A DNA stretch of 64,000 bases from CADEED01 sp035765415 (GCA_035765415.1 DASTXR010000154.1:1-64000), one strand, 5' to 3'. Counted from the stretch's first letter, positions 1 to 7,858 are shown. The notes: a model not told the origin generated them from the letters alone. Made by a program: numbers and translations.

Positions 1-860
1 GGCACGTCGGGCAGACGTGCGGACAGCGCATCGATTGCTCCGGCCACGATGCGAGCGACCTTCCGCCAACCAGTGGACGCCTGAGCCACGAGCACACGAT
101 CCATCTCCAGCAGATCGTCCTGCGTAAGTTTCGAGACCCGCAGTGATTGTTCGACGTCGAGCGGCGGATCGGGAGTGACATCGTGTTCCATGAATCGCTC
201 CACGGCCTGTGCACAGGCTATCGGCTCAGTTTGCAGCAGAAAATGCGGGCCATCGATTTCAACCAGCTCTACGTCCGGTCGCCGCTCCGTGATGGCGCGC
301 CCGGCCGCCCGTGGAATCAGCCGATCCGCTTTGGCCCGAAGATACAAGGTCGGCACCTCGATGCGCAGAAGCAGTGGCCGATAGTCTACTGCCAGGACTG
401 CTGCAACCCGCGCACGGAGCGCAATGGGCGCCACACGCGACATCGCCTGGCCGTGCGCGCGGCGAAGACCGGGAGTGCCTCGACGGGCGTACAGCCACGG
501 CGCGGCAAGCGCAGGCGCCACGCGCAGCGCAGGGAGCCGGCCAAAAATCCTGGCGAGCGGCCCAAACAGTGGCAGCGGGTTCGCAGCGAAGCTGCAGCAC
601 AGGATGAGCCCCTTGAGATTCGGAGGCGCCGACGCAGCGATCGCAATGCCGACCGGCCCGGAGAAGGACTCGGCGAGAATGACGTAATCCTCGCCGCGCG
701 GTAGTTTGTCGCGCACGAAGGCTTCGTGTTGCGCGTAGGTCATGGCGCGATCCGGCGGATAAGCAACTACACGCGTATCGATTCTTTTCAATGCGTCGAC
801 GAACGGAGCGAAAAGTTCGCCGGTGCCGTCGAGGCCGGGAAGAAGTACCAGAATAGTCAT
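1..860 (-). CDS. Alpha/beta hydrolase with C-terminal DUF3658-like extension (3' end outside window)
   Basis: The gene reads from the ATG at 860 leftwards and is still open at base 1. The first ~220 residues form a compact alpha/beta hydrolase. They start MTILVLLPGLDGTGELF (oxyanion-loop region) and carry the nucleophile elbow AESFSGP, an acid in RAKADRLIP and a histidine in DGPHFLLQTEP. No signal peptide is visible, so it should be cytoplasmic; the substrate is unknown. After the hydrolase the frame continues without a stop for at least 65 residues, with a segment (DDLLEMDRVLVAQAS, then TGWRKVARIVAGAIDAL) that resembles the helical DUF3658 domain. The hydrolase assignment is firm, the DUF3658 assignment is by eye. 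It is divergent from the epimerase at 905, so the 45 bases between them must hold both promoters. Confidence 0.75.
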   Translation of the reverse strand, partial: MTILVLLPGLDGTGELFAPFVDALKRIDTRVVAYPPDRAMTYAQHEAFVRDKLPRGEDYVILAESFSGPVGIAIAASAPPNLKGLILCCSFAANPLPLFGPLARIFGRLPALRVAPALAAPWLYARRGTPGLRRAHGQAMSRVAPIALRARVAAVLAVDYRPLLLRIEVPTLYLRAKADRLIPRAAGRAITERRPDVELVEIDGPHFLLQTEPIACAQAVERFMEHDVTPDPPLDVEQSLRVSKLTQDDLLEMDRVLVAQASTGWRKVARIVAGAIDALSARLPDV

Positions 861-904
861 CAGCCTGCATGATGCCGCGCGCGGCGGTAGACTGCATGCC
901 TCAC

Positions 905-1858
905 ATGAAAATCCTGATCACCGGGAGCTCCGGGCACCTCGGCGAAGCACTGATGCGCACGCTGGCCAATGGACCGCATGAGGCCGTGGGCGTCGACATC
1001 CTGCGCTCACCTTTCACGAACATCGTGGGCTCCATCGCCGATCGCGCGGTCGTCGATGCGTGCATGCAAGGCGTGGACGCGGTGATGCACGCCGCGACAC
1101 TGCACAAGCCGCACGTGGCCACGCATCAACGCCAGGATTTCGTCGACACCAACATCACCGGCACGCTGAACCTGCTCGAGGCCGCTGTGGCGAACGGGGT
1201 GCGCGCGTTCGTCTTCACCAGCACTACCAGCACCTTCGGCGACGCGCTCACGCCCCCGCGCGGCGCGCCCGCCACCTGGATCACCGAAGACGTGGTCCCG
1301 ATTCCGAAGAATATTTACGGCACGACGAAAGTTGCGGCGGAAGACCTGTGCCAGCTGTTTCACCGGAACCAGCAACTGCCCTGCCTCGTGCTGCGCACGT
1401 CGCGGTTCTTTCCGGAAGAGGATGACCTGGCGGAGAGACGCGCCGCTTTCGAAGAAGCGAATCTCAAGGCGAACGAATTCCTGTATCGGCGCGTCGATGT
1501 CGAAGACGTCGTCAGTGCCCACCTGGTCGCCATGGAGAAGGCGCCAGCGCTGGGTTTCGGCAAGTTCATCATCACCGCAACCACGCCGTTCACGCGCGAC
1601 GATGCGCGCGAGCTCGGCGTCGATGCGCCTGCGGTGCTGCGCCGGCGGGTCCCGGGATACGAGGCTATCTACGCCACGCAGGGCTGGAAAATGCTGCCCG
1701 TGCTGGATCGCGTCTATGACAATGAGCGCGCGCGGTCCGTGTTGGGATGGACACCGCGCTACGACTTCGCACGCGTGCTGCACAGCGTGTCGTCCGGCAT
1801 CGACCCGCGCAGCGAGCTCGCGCGCGCCATCGGATCGAAGGGCTACCATGCGTCATGA
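905..1858 (+). CDS. NAD(P)-dependent epimerase/dehydratase (extended SDR)
   Basis: A 317-residue extended short-chain dehydrogenase. The N-terminus MKILITGSSGHLGEAL carries the Rossmann GxxGxxG at residues 7-13, and the catalytic YxxxK is YGTTK with Tyr138 and Lys142. The length and the 'TSTTSTFG' serine/threonine strand fit NAD-dependent nucleotide-sugar epimerase/dehydratases acting in the cytoplasm; the sugar substrate cannot be read. I start at the ATG at 905, because the protein begins directly with the beta-1 strand; in-frame ATGs at 869, 872 and 896 would add residues with no family match. The stop overlaps the ATG of the following GNAT gene (ATGA), so the two are probably co-translated. 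Confidence 0.82.
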   Translation: MKILITGSSGHLGEALMRTLANGPHEAVGVDILRSPFTNIVGSIADRAVVDACMQGVDAVMHAATLHKPHVATHQRQDFVDTNITGTLNLLEAAVANGVRAFVFTSTTSTFGDALTPPRGAPATWITEDVVPIPKNIYGTTKVAAEDLCQLFHRNQQLPCLVLRTSRFFPEEDDLAERRAAFEEANLKANEFLYRRVDVEDVVSAHLVAMEKAPALGFGKFIITATTPFTRDDARELGVDAPAVLRRRVPGYEAIYATQGWKMLPVLDRVYDNERARSVLGWTPRYDFARVLHSVSSGIDPRSELARAIGSKGYHAS

Positions 1859-2532
1859 AGCAGTTGCTCGACAACATCATGTGGAATTGCCTTTCGGGTC
1901 CGCACGCGAAGTTCGCAACCGGAGCCGGCAGCGTGCGGCGTTATGCGCCCGGGTTTTCACCCATCGTGGGTTGCGAGAACCCGCAGCAGCCTGACTTCGA
2001 AACCCTGCAGAAATTCTGCGCGCCGGGCGACAGCTTCTACTTCGACATCTGGGCTGGCATGGCGCCCGCCGGCTGGCGCATCGACAAGGAAGCGCACATG
2101 TTCAAGATGATCTGGGAAGCCCCCGTTCCCGCGGAAGACGCGGCGCCGGACGCCGTGCCGCTTCTTCCCGAGCATTACGAGCAGGCGGTGCTGCTCGCAC
2201 GCCTCACCAACCCGGGACCGTTTGGAATTCGCACCCCGGAGCTGGGCGAGTACTTCGGCTACTTCGAAGATGGCCGGCTCATTGCGATGGCCGGCGAGCG
2301 CATGTGCGCGGGCGACCTGCATGAGGTCAGCGGCATCTGCACGCACCCGGACTTCCAGGGCCGCGGGCTCGCGCGCAAGCTGACGCTCAAGCTGGTGCGC
2401 AGGCAGATGCAACGCGGCAAGACTTCGTACCTGCACGTCATGAGCCACAACACGCCGGCGCGTGGCCTGTACGAGAAGATGGGCTTTCGAAACTATCTCG
2501 AGACCGTGGTGCGGGTGGTCACGCGGCTATAG
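1855..2532 (+). CDS. GNAT-family N-acetyltransferase
   Basis: A 225-residue protein whose last ~130 residues are a GNAT fold. It has the strand MAGERMCAGDLHEVSGICTH, then the acetyl-CoA pyrophosphate loop HPDFQGRGLARKL (R/Q-x-x-G-x-G/A) and the C-terminal 'NTPARGLYEKMGFR' typical of the FR47-like group. The acceptor is unknown. It starts at the ATG at 1855, which overlaps the epimerase stop by four bases. The ~90-residue N-terminal part has no motif I recognise. The stop TAG is followed at once by TTAG, giving a TAGTTAG string seen after several genes in this window. Confidence 0.8.
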   Translation: MKQLLDNIMWNCLSGPHAKFATGAGSVRRYAPGFSPIVGCENPQQPDFETLQKFCAPGDSFYFDIWAGMAPAGWRIDKEAHMFKMIWEAPVPAEDAAPDAVPLLPEHYEQAVLLARLTNPGPFGIRTPELGEYFGYFEDGRLIAMAGERMCAGDLHEVSGICTHPDFQGRGLARKLTLKLVRRQMQRGKTSYLHVMSHNTPARGLYEKMGFRNYLETVVRVVTRL

Positions 2533-2628
2533 TTAGGGACACCGGTGAAGGATGCCGGGGGCCATGGTATATACGCCGCTGACCCCGGCGTCCTGTCCGG
2601 ATCGTTTGTGTAGTGGAGGAATCCAGAC

Positions 2629-2979
2629 ATGAACAGCAAATCATTGGTTGGGCCGCTCGCCCTGGCGGTGCTGGGCGCGTTGCTGGGTTGCAGCACCTCG
2701 AAGACTGCTCCTACGGTCCAGGCGCCGCACCCGGCGCTCGAGTGGCGCAACTCGCAACTCATCCCGCCGCTGCCCGCCATGGAACCGCCCGGGCAGTTTT
2801 GCCTGCTCGGCACCACGTGCCTCGCGATGGACCCCCGCCCGTTCGAACTCTGCCTGCTCTCGTCCCGGGATTGCCTCGACAAGGCGGCGGAGCCGATGCA
2901 GGTCGCACCGCCGCGATGGTTTACTCCCGCACCGGGCGTGCAGCCGCTCCAGGTCTCTGCTCCCTTCTCTTCAGAGTGA
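2629..2979 (+). CDS. Small predicted lipoprotein
   Basis: A 116-residue protein with a clear lipoprotein signal: hydrophobic stretch GPLALAVLGALLGC with the lipobox cysteine at residue 21. The mature part is short, proline-rich and contains five further cysteines (for example FCLLGTTCLAM and ELCLLSSRDCLD), which may form disulfides in the periplasm. A good ribosome site (GGAGG) lies nine bases before the ATG. I do not recognise a family. It stands alone between the GNAT gene and the DUF2200 gene, transcribed in the same direction. Confidence 0.7.
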   Translation: MNSKSLVGPLALAVLGALLGCSTSKTAPTVQAPHPALEWRNSQLIPPLPAMEPPGQFCLLGTTCLAMDPRPFELCLLSSRDCLDKAAEPMQVAPPRWFTPAPGVQPLQVSAPFSSE

Positions 2980-2989
2980 TCGGCCCGCG

Positions 2990-3346
2990 ATGAAGCACCG
3001 GGTCTTCGGGATCAAGTTCGCCAAGGTGTATCCGCTGTACGTTCAGAAGGCGGAACGCAAGGATCGAACGAAGGCCGAGGTCGACAAGATCATCTGCTGG
3101 CTGACCGGCTACAGCCAGGCGCAATTACGCAAGCAGATCAGGCAGGAAAGCGACCTCGAGACATTTTTTGCACAAGCGCCGGCGATGCATCCAGACAGCT
3201 CGCTCATCAAGGGCGTGGTGTGTGGCGTGCGCGTCGAAGACATCGAAGACCCGCTGATGCGGAAAATACGCTACCTGGACAAGCTCATCGATGAGCTCGC
3301 AAAAGGGAGAGCGATGGAAAAGATCCTGCGGCAGTCCGCTGGCTAG
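2990..3346 (+). CDS. DUF2200 family protein
   Basis: A 118-residue cytoplasmic protein beginning MKHRVFGIKFAKVYPLYVQK and containing WLTGYSQAQLRKQI and the segment GVVCGVRVEDIEDPLMRKIRYLDKLIDELAKG. These are hallmarks of the DUF2200 family, whose members are of this length; their function is not established. The start at 2990 is chosen because the family consensus begins at this methionine. The preceding lipoprotein stops 10 bases upstream, and the haemoglobin gene starts 13 bases after the stop, so transcription is probably shared. Confidence 0.75.
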   Translation: MKHRVFGIKFAKVYPLYVQKAERKDRTKAEVDKIICWLTGYSQAQLRKQIRQESDLETFFAQAPAMHPDSSLIKGVVCGVRVEDIEDPLMRKIRYLDKLIDELAKGRAMEKILRQSAG

Positions 3347-3359
3347 CTACCTGGCAACC

Positions 3360-3815
3360 ATGCAGACACTCTATGAAGCCGTGGGAGGCCGCGAAGGGCT
3401 GCTGAAACTGGCCAGCGCGTGGCACGCGCGGGTAATGGACGACGAGGTGGTCAGCCATGCGTTCAGCCACGGTTATCACCCGCAGCACACCGAACGCCTT
3501 GCCGCGTACTGGGCGGAGGCCCTGGGCGGACCCACTATCTACTCCGGACAGTATGGAGACGAGACCTCGGTCGTGCGGATTCACAGCGGCAATGGCCCGC
3601 ACGAGGAGATGGACCAGCGGGCGATCGCCTGTTTCGACCAGGCGCTGGAAGATATCGGGCTCGCGCGGGACGCGCGTCTCTTCCGCGTCCTGCACGACTA
3701 CTTCGCGTGGGCGACCACCGGCACGATGGCTCGTTACCACCGCTCGGCAGATGACGTGCCCAGCGGCCTGCAGATCCCGAAGTGGTCCTGGCACGGCCTC
3801 GTGCAAGGGACCTAG
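3360..3815 (+). CDS. Group II truncated haemoglobin-like protein
   Basis: A 151-residue globin. It opens with the LYEAVGGREGLLKLASAWH helix A/B motif, then has FSHGYHPQHTERLAAYWAEALGG and PTIYSG. The proximal histidine is probably in VVRIHSGNGPH, where group II proteins have the F8 histidine. Such proteins bind O2, NO or related ligands at haem in the cytoplasm and are linked to oxygen transfer or reactive nitrogen protection. I start at the ATG at 3360; an upstream in-frame start at 3291 would overlap the DUF2200 coding end and adds no family sequence. The C-terminal ~20 residues, ending WSWHGLVQGT, extend slightly past the globin core. Confidence 0.78.
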   Translation: MQTLYEAVGGREGLLKLASAWHARVMDDEVVSHAFSHGYHPQHTERLAAYWAEALGGPTIYSGQYGDETSVVRIHSGNGPHEEMDQRAIACFDQALEDIGLARDARLFRVLHDYFAWATTGTMARYHRSADDVPSGLQIPKWSWHGLVQGT

Positions 3816-3827
3816 AATTCAGCCGAC

Positions 3828-4379
3828 ATGCGAGCGACGATCCGCAAGGAGTTTGAATCGATCGATCCACTGGATGCGCTGGAGCTTCAGCATCGCGGTG
3901 ATGCATTGGCCTGGGTCGACTCCGGCGCGCCGCTTTTCCGGACCGCAAAGCCGGCCACTCCACCGCAGCATCTCGTCACGTATTTCGCGGTGGTGGACGG
4001 AGAGAACATCCTGCTGGTTGACCACAAGAACGCCGGGCTGTGGCTTCCGCCGGGCGGTCACGTGGAACAGGACGAACATCCTCGAGAGACGGTAGCCAGA
4101 GAAATTCGCGAAGAACTGGGCTTCGCCCCCGCCCATGAAATTGCCGCGCCGCTGATGATCACCTGCACGAGAACCGTAGGACTGACCTCGGGACACACCG
4201 ACGTCACCTTGTGGTACGTGGTGAATGCCCCGCGAACTCAGACCATTACTTTCGACGAGCATGAGTTCGACGGCGTCCGATGGTTCGCGCTTTCGGAGGT
4301 GCCGCTCGCGCGCAGCGATCCCCACCTGGGGCGCTTCATCCGGAAGCTGTGCACCAGCAACCGGCCGAAGCGCAATTAA
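3828..4379 (+). CDS. NUDIX hydrolase
   Basis: A 183-residue protein with a complete Nudix box. The box runs GGHVEQDEHPRETVAREIRE and then ELGF, matching Gx5Ex7REUxEExGU, so the catalytic and metal-binding glutamates are all present. The enzymes hydrolyse a nucleoside diphosphate linked to another moiety; the substrate here cannot be told. The N-terminal ~45 residues (IRKEFESIDPLDALELQH) precede the fold and are typical of a subgroup in which the box follows an alpha-helical lead. The gene starts 12 bases after the globin stop, in the same direction, and ends convergent with the zinc-ribbon gene. Confidence 0.85.
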   Translation: MRATIRKEFESIDPLDALELQHRGDALAWVDSGAPLFRTAKPATPPQHLVTYFAVVDGENILLVDHKNAGLWLPPGGHVEQDEHPRETVAREIREELGFAPAHEIAAPLMITCTRTVGLTSGHTDVTLWYVVNAPRTQTITFDEHEFDGVRWFALSEVPLARSDPHLGRFIRKLCTSNRPKRN

Positions 4380-4397
4380 TCCGCGAGCGCCACGCGC

Positions 4398-4748
4398 CTA
4401 CTTCGGGCCACGTGGCGCGAACACGTCCACGGAAAGCGTCACGGTGCGGCTCTCATTGGGATCGAGCGCACCGACGCCAATCACCTTGCGGGCCACTTCC
4501 TCGCCGCGATCGTTGCGAATCGAAACCACCACCGAGTATTCCCACGAGTCGGCGCCCTTCGGATTGCGAAACGCGCCCTCGACCCGCAACGCGGAGAACG
4601 TCGGCTGGGCCCGGCTGTCGACGTTCGAATTTCGATCGAATCGCAGATGATGGTGGCAACCCGGGCAGACGCTGGCGCTTTCCAGGATGGTCGTCTTGCA
4701 GTGCGGACAGATCCTGGTCTTGCCGGGTGCCACAACACGGCTGTTCAT
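4398..4748 (-). CDS. Zinc-ribbon protein, bactofilin-linked
   Basis: A 116-residue protein. An N-terminal zinc ribbon with two CPxC knuckles (ICPHCKTTI and VCPGCHHHL, about residues 14-36) is followed by an ~75-residue beta-rich domain (EYSVVVSIRNDRGEEVARKVIG, then TVTLSVDVFAP). It is probably cytoplasmic. The start at 4748 places the ribbon directly at the N-terminus. It lies 7 bases downstream of the bactofilin gene on the same strand, so it probably forms an operon with it and may modulate or partner it; that role is inference from position. No enzymatic motif is visible. Confidence 0.65.
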   Translation of the reverse strand: MNSRVVAPGKTRICPHCKTTILESASVCPGCHHHLRFDRNSNVDSRAQPTFSALRVEGAFRNPKGADSWEYSVVVSIRNDRGEEVARKVIGVGALDPNESRTVTLSVDVFAPRGPK

Positions 4749-4755
4749 GTGCTGG

Positions 4756-5238
4756 TCAGTGCTTCGGTTTCTCGTCCCAGCCGAATTCCGCTTTACCACG
4801 CATGCGTGAGCCCGCAGCCACGGTGAGTGAGCCGGCCTTGAGCTCGCCGTTGAGCACACCGGTCTGCAGTAGTTCGACGCGCGACGCGGCGTCGATGTTG
4901 CCATCGAGCTGTCCGCCGACGACCACGGTGTCGGCCTTCACGCCGCCGGTCAGGTGCGCGCCTGCCTCGATCGTCAGGTTGCCCTGCACGTTGACGTCGC
5001 CCTTGAAGTCGCCGGCGATGCGGACATGTCCAGCACCTTCGATCTTGCCCTCGATGGTGAGCCCGGCGGCAATGATGGACTCCTTCATCGAGGCCGCATC
5101 CGCACGGCTCTGGTTCGCAGCGGGGCGCGGGGACGGCTCGCCGGCAGCGGCCAGCACGGATACCTTCTCGGGCGCCTTTGCTGCGACAGGTTCCGGCCCA
5201 CTCTGCTCCCGGCCAAATTGATCTTTCCACAACGCCAT
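4756..5238 (-). CDS. Bactofilin (polymer-forming cytoskeletal protein)
   Basis: A 160-residue protein. About 55 polar N-terminal residues lead into a right-handed beta-helix core built from short repeats such as LTIEGKIEGAGHVRIAGDF, then KGDVNVQGNLTIEAGAHL and VVVGGQLDGNIDAASRVELL. This is the bactofilin (DUF583/CcmA) pattern; these proteins polymerise without nucleotide and scaffold envelope shape or local peptidoglycan synthesis. The start at 5238 has a strong AGGAGG eight bases upstream, so the longer in-frame extension to 5364 is rejected. It is followed at 7 bases by the zinc-ribbon gene. Confidence 0.88.
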   Translation of the reverse strand: MALWKDQFGREQSGPEPVAAKAPEKVSVLAAAGEPSPRPAANQSRADAASMKESIIAAGLTIEGKIEGAGHVRIAGDFKGDVNVQGNLTIEAGAHLTGGVKADTVVVGGQLDGNIDAASRVELLQTGVLNGELKAGSLTVAAGSRMRGKAEFGWDEKPKH

Positions 5239-5780
5239 GACGAACCTCCTGTACCTGAAACGTATGTCGACCTCTCGCGAGATCGTCGAACGTAAGTACA
5301 CAGCGAAATCAGGTGTGTCAAACATCGCAGCAAATTGTCGGGATATGCCGACAAATCGCGTCACCAGCCCGGCCCCTAGGAAACCGACGATGAGGCTGGC
5401 CCAAGGCTGTTACACCCCCGTGAATCACGAGGCGCGATTCGCGGCCGCCATCGCGGGGACAGACGACGGTATTTCTAGCTGGTAAGTGCCGGCCCGCCCG
5501 GAGCCAGCTACCTAACACCTCATCGACACGGTGAGGAAGGAGCATGAGCGCAAGAGCAATATCAGCGTCCCTGTGAAGCCTGACGAGCTTGCCCAACTAC
5601 CCGCGAACGCGATCATCCTCATCGGTGATCGAACTCCGCAGTCGCTCGAGGTGAAGTAGAAGATCCCGAGTCGGTGGCGCCCTTCTGGCGGGAACCTGGC
5701 GGCGAACTGGCGGGTGATGTCGTATGCTCCCGCGGCCAGCAACTGCGACGCTCACGGTTTCTCACCAACCAGGAGCGGCC
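5239..5780. other. Intergenic region between bactofilin and XRE genes
   Basis: 542 bases lie between the divergent bactofilin start and the XRE regulator start. The part next to 5238 should hold the bactofilin promoter. Short open frames here on either strand have no convincing ribosome site or family pattern, with the possible exception of the plus-strand stretch at 5516-5659 described separately. No tRNA-like cloverleaf or clear terminator is seen. Confidence 0.6.
5516..5659 (+). pseudogene. Possible degraded coding remnant (unknown family)
   Basis: A 47-codon open stretch lies between TAA (5513) and TAG (5657) without an initiation codon that fits a whole protein. It reads HLIDTVRKEHERKSNISV, then PVKPDELAQLPANAIILIGD and RTPQSLEVK. 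The charged N-terminal part followed by a regular strand-like segment and GC-rich third positions look more like real protein than chance. It may be the 3' end of a lost gene or a very small protein from a GTG at 5573. I do not recognise the family. Confidence 0.22.
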
Positions 5781-6233
5781 ATGGAGACTGAAGTGAAACT
5801 GAATCCTGCGGGCGTCAGGAAACTTCGTGAAGCGAAGTCGTGGACCCAGGAGCACCTCGCAAGTGCAGCCGGCGTGAGCCTGCGAACGATTCAACGCATG
5901 GAAGCGGACGGCTCCGCATCGGCGGAATCGAGGCTGGCCATTGCCGCCGCGCTGGGCGTGCCCGTGGGAGACATTCCCCTGGCATTGGATGTTGACCAGA
6001 CCGGCCGTTCGTCGGAGTTACACCGCATCGCGATCGGTACGCGCTGGGGCTACGCGGGACTCGCGCTCGGCACGCTGGCATCCGCCGCCGGCATCCTGAA
6101 CGGAAGCGCCAACCCGGAGCAGGCCGGCATCGCGTTGGGAGTTCTCGGCGGATTCGCCGGGCTGGCCGCCGGCGCCATCGGTGTGCTGTCACAGCGCGCG
6201 CGTCATCGCGGGTCGCTGCAGAGAGGCCTGTAG
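5781..6233 (+). CDS. XRE-family HTH regulator with membrane-spanning C-terminus
   Basis: A 150-residue protein with an N-terminal Xre helix-turn-helix (LREAKSWTQEHLASAAGVSL, then RTIQRMEADGSAS). The C-terminal half is strongly hydrophobic with about two transmembrane segments (WGYAGLALGTLASAAGIL and GIALGVLGGFAGLAAGAIGV). A membrane-tethered DNA-binding protein is therefore likely. AGGAG lies nine bases before the ATG at 5781. The stop is one base before the GTG of the Imm35 gene, so the pair is co-transcribed. The target is unknown; self-control of this small operon is a natural guess. Confidence 0.78.
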   Translation: METEVKLNPAGVRKLREAKSWTQEHLASAAGVSLRTIQRMEADGSASAESRLAIAAALGVPVGDIPLALDVDQTGRSSELHRIAIGTRWGYAGLALGTLASAAGILNGSANPEQAGIALGVLGGFAGLAAGAIGVLSQRARHRGSLQRGL

Positions 6234-6234
6234 C

Positions 6235-6567
6235 GTGTTCACCCGCCAGCACGCGGATCAGCTCGTCGAGACCTATCTCGACGAGCATGAGATCGCGACG
6301 TTCGACTTCGAATCGCCGCTGCCGCGGCACGAGGATCGGCACTTGCAGCGGCTCGTGGTCGTGCGAGTCGACGAGCATGATTTTGGCTGGCTCTACTTCT
6401 ACGACAGCTCGGGCCATCTCGAGTCGGGCAAGACCAGTGACGCGGTGGTCGGGAACGCGCCGCTGATAGTGGACAGGTTCGACGGGAAGCTTTACGTCAC
6501 GGGCACGGCGCATCCCGTCGAACACTACTTGCAGGAATATCGCCGGGGCAATAAAACGAGCGCGTGA
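6235..6567 (+). CDS. Immunity protein 35 (Imm35)-like protein
   Basis: A 110-residue cytoplasmic protein. The core VVVRVDEHDFGWLYFYDSS, the following VVGNAPLIVDRFDGKLYVTG and TAHPVEHYLQEYR match the Imm35 family pattern, which occurs as antidotes in polymorphic-toxin loci and also as orphan genes. I take the GTG at 6235, immediately after the XRE stop, as start; an in-frame TTG/ATG-like start at 6181 would lie wholly inside the XRE gene. No toxin gene is next to it in the window, so either it is an orphan immunity gene or it has another role. Confidence 0.68.
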   Translation: MFTRQHADQLVETYLDEHEIATFDFESPLPRHEDRHLQRLVVVRVDEHDFGWLYFYDSSGHLESGKTSDAVVGNAPLIVDRFDGKLYVTGTAHPVEHYLQEYRRGNKTSA

Positions 6568-6594
6568 CAGCAAACAGATCTCGACCAACTTCGA

Positions 6595-7527
6595 ATGCCC
6601 AGTGACTCCGCCTTGCTCTATTGGCTGATAGTCGGCTGTGAGGCGGCGTTCTGGCTCGTACTGGCGCTGGCTCTCGCGGTCCGCTACCTGCTGGGGCACG
6701 CAACCCTCAGTCGTGCGCTGCTGCTCTCGCTGCCGGCGATCGACCTGTTGCTGCTCGCGTTCACTGCAGTCGATCTCAAGTCTGGCACTCCGGCCACGTT
6801 TGCCCACGGACTGGCCACTGCCTACGTGGCGTTCACGGTCGCCTTCGGGTCTGTTGTAGTTCGATGGGCCGACGACCGCTTTGCTCATCGGTTTGCAGCG
6901 GGTCCTCCCCCCGTAATGCCGCCAAAGTACGGATGGCCGGCGGTTCGCTATGAATTTGCGCTTTGGTTTCGCTCCATCCTGGCTGCGGTGATCGCGATCC
7001 TGTTGCTGATTGCGCTCATTGCATTCATCGACGACGAGAAGGTCACGGCACCCCTTCACGCATGGTTCGGCTTCGCCGCTATGTGGACTGGCGCCTGGTT
7101 CATCTTTGGCCCCGTCTGGAGCATGGTGTTCTTCCGCCGCGGGCAACGCGACGCCATGACTCGCGAAGCGGCAACGGCGTTCGCTGCTGACTGGGCCGCA
7201 GCCTGGAATGGGGGCAACGTCGAGCGCGTGCTCGGCCTGTTCAGCGACGACGTCACGTTCACGAGCCCGACGGCGCTGGCCGTCGTGGGAACGGCCACGG
7301 TGCGTGGCAAGGCGGCGCTGCGCGAATATTGGACCAATGCCATGGGCCGCATCAGCTCTCTGCGCTTCACGATAGATCGCGTGCTGTGGGATCCGGAGGC
7401 GCGCGAGCTCGCCATCGTCTACGTCTCCGAGATCAACGGGGCGCCCAAGCGCGTGTCGGAAAATCTGAAATTTGGCGCTGACGGCCTCGTGATCAGCGCC
7501 GAAGTGTTCCACGGTGTAGCTGACTGA
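6595..7527 (+). CDS. Integral membrane protein fused to a SnoaL-like domain
   Basis: A 310-residue protein with two parts. Residues 1-180 contain about five transmembrane helices (for example WLIVGCEAAFWLVLALALAV, then AVIAILLLIALIAFI and MWTGAWFIFGPVWSMVFF). From about residue 185 a soluble NTF2/SnoaL-like fold follows (FAADWAAAWNGGNVERVLGL, FSDDVTFTSPTA, VRGKAALREYW). SnoaL-like domains bind or convert small hydrophobic ligands, but no catalytic residues can be named. Joining the two is uncommon. It starts 27 bases after the Imm35 stop, and its stop overlaps the next ATG (TGATG), implying translational coupling. Confidence 0.65.
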   Translation: MPSDSALLYWLIVGCEAAFWLVLALALAVRYLLGHATLSRALLLSLPAIDLLLLAFTAVDLKSGTPATFAHGLATAYVAFTVAFGSVVVRWADDRFAHRFAAGPPPVMPPKYGWPAVRYEFALWFRSILAAVIAILLLIALIAFIDDEKVTAPLHAWFGFAAMWTGAWFIFGPVWSMVFFRRGQRDAMTREAATAFAADWAAAWNGGNVERVLGLFSDDVTFTSPTALAVVGTATVRGKAALREYWTNAMGRISSLRFTIDRVLWDPEARELAIVYVSEINGAPKRVSENLKFGADGLVISAEVFHGVAD

Positions 7528-7856
7528 TGAAGGCCTTCTATCTTCTCTGCGCAATCGCCGGCGCGGTGATTCCTTACAGCCAGTTCGTGCCGTGGGTCGC
7601 CGAGCACGGGCTCGATGTAAAACTTCTGGCGTTCGAACTGTTCTCAACCCGCATCGGCGCGTTTTTCGGGCTCGACGTGCTGGTGTCGGCGGTCGTATTG
7701 CTGGGATTCATCACCTGGGAAGGCCGGCGGCGCGCCATGAAGCTGCTCTGGCTGCCGATGGCAGCCACCTGCCTGGTCGGCGTATCTTGCGGGCTCCCGC
7801 TGTTTCTATTCATGCGCGAACAGCAGCTAACCTTGCAGACTTCGGAGGTGAGATAG
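7527..7856 (+). CDS. DUF2834 small membrane protein
   Basis: A 109-residue protein with three hydrophobic helices and the sequence IAGAVIPYSQFVPWVAEHG, then FFGLDVLVSAVVLLGFITWE and GLPLFLFMRE. This corresponds to DUF2834, a family of ~110-residue inner-membrane proteins of unknown function. The ATG overlaps the stop of the preceding SnoaL-fusion gene by one base, and the SRPBCC gene begins two bases after its own stop. The three genes therefore form one translationally linked unit. Confidence 0.75.
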   Translation: MKAFYLLCAIAGAVIPYSQFVPWVAEHGLDVKLLAFELFSTRIGAFFGLDVLVSAVVLLGFITWEGRRRAMKLLWLPMAATCLVGVSCGLPLFLFMREQQLTLQTSEVR

Positions 7857-7858
7857 CC

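Noticed and set aside
2535..2549. ACACCGGTG-containing palindrome upstream of the small lipoprotein
   Set aside because: It shares the central ACACCGGT with the LacI sites, but the flanks differ (GGG before, AAGG after) and the gene has no link to uronate use; chance is likely.
5815..7647. 610-codon minus-strand frame covering the XRE, Imm35 and membrane-fusion genes
   Set aside because: Arginine/proline-rich composition and no motifs; the plus-strand genes have ribosome sites, overlaps and family matches.
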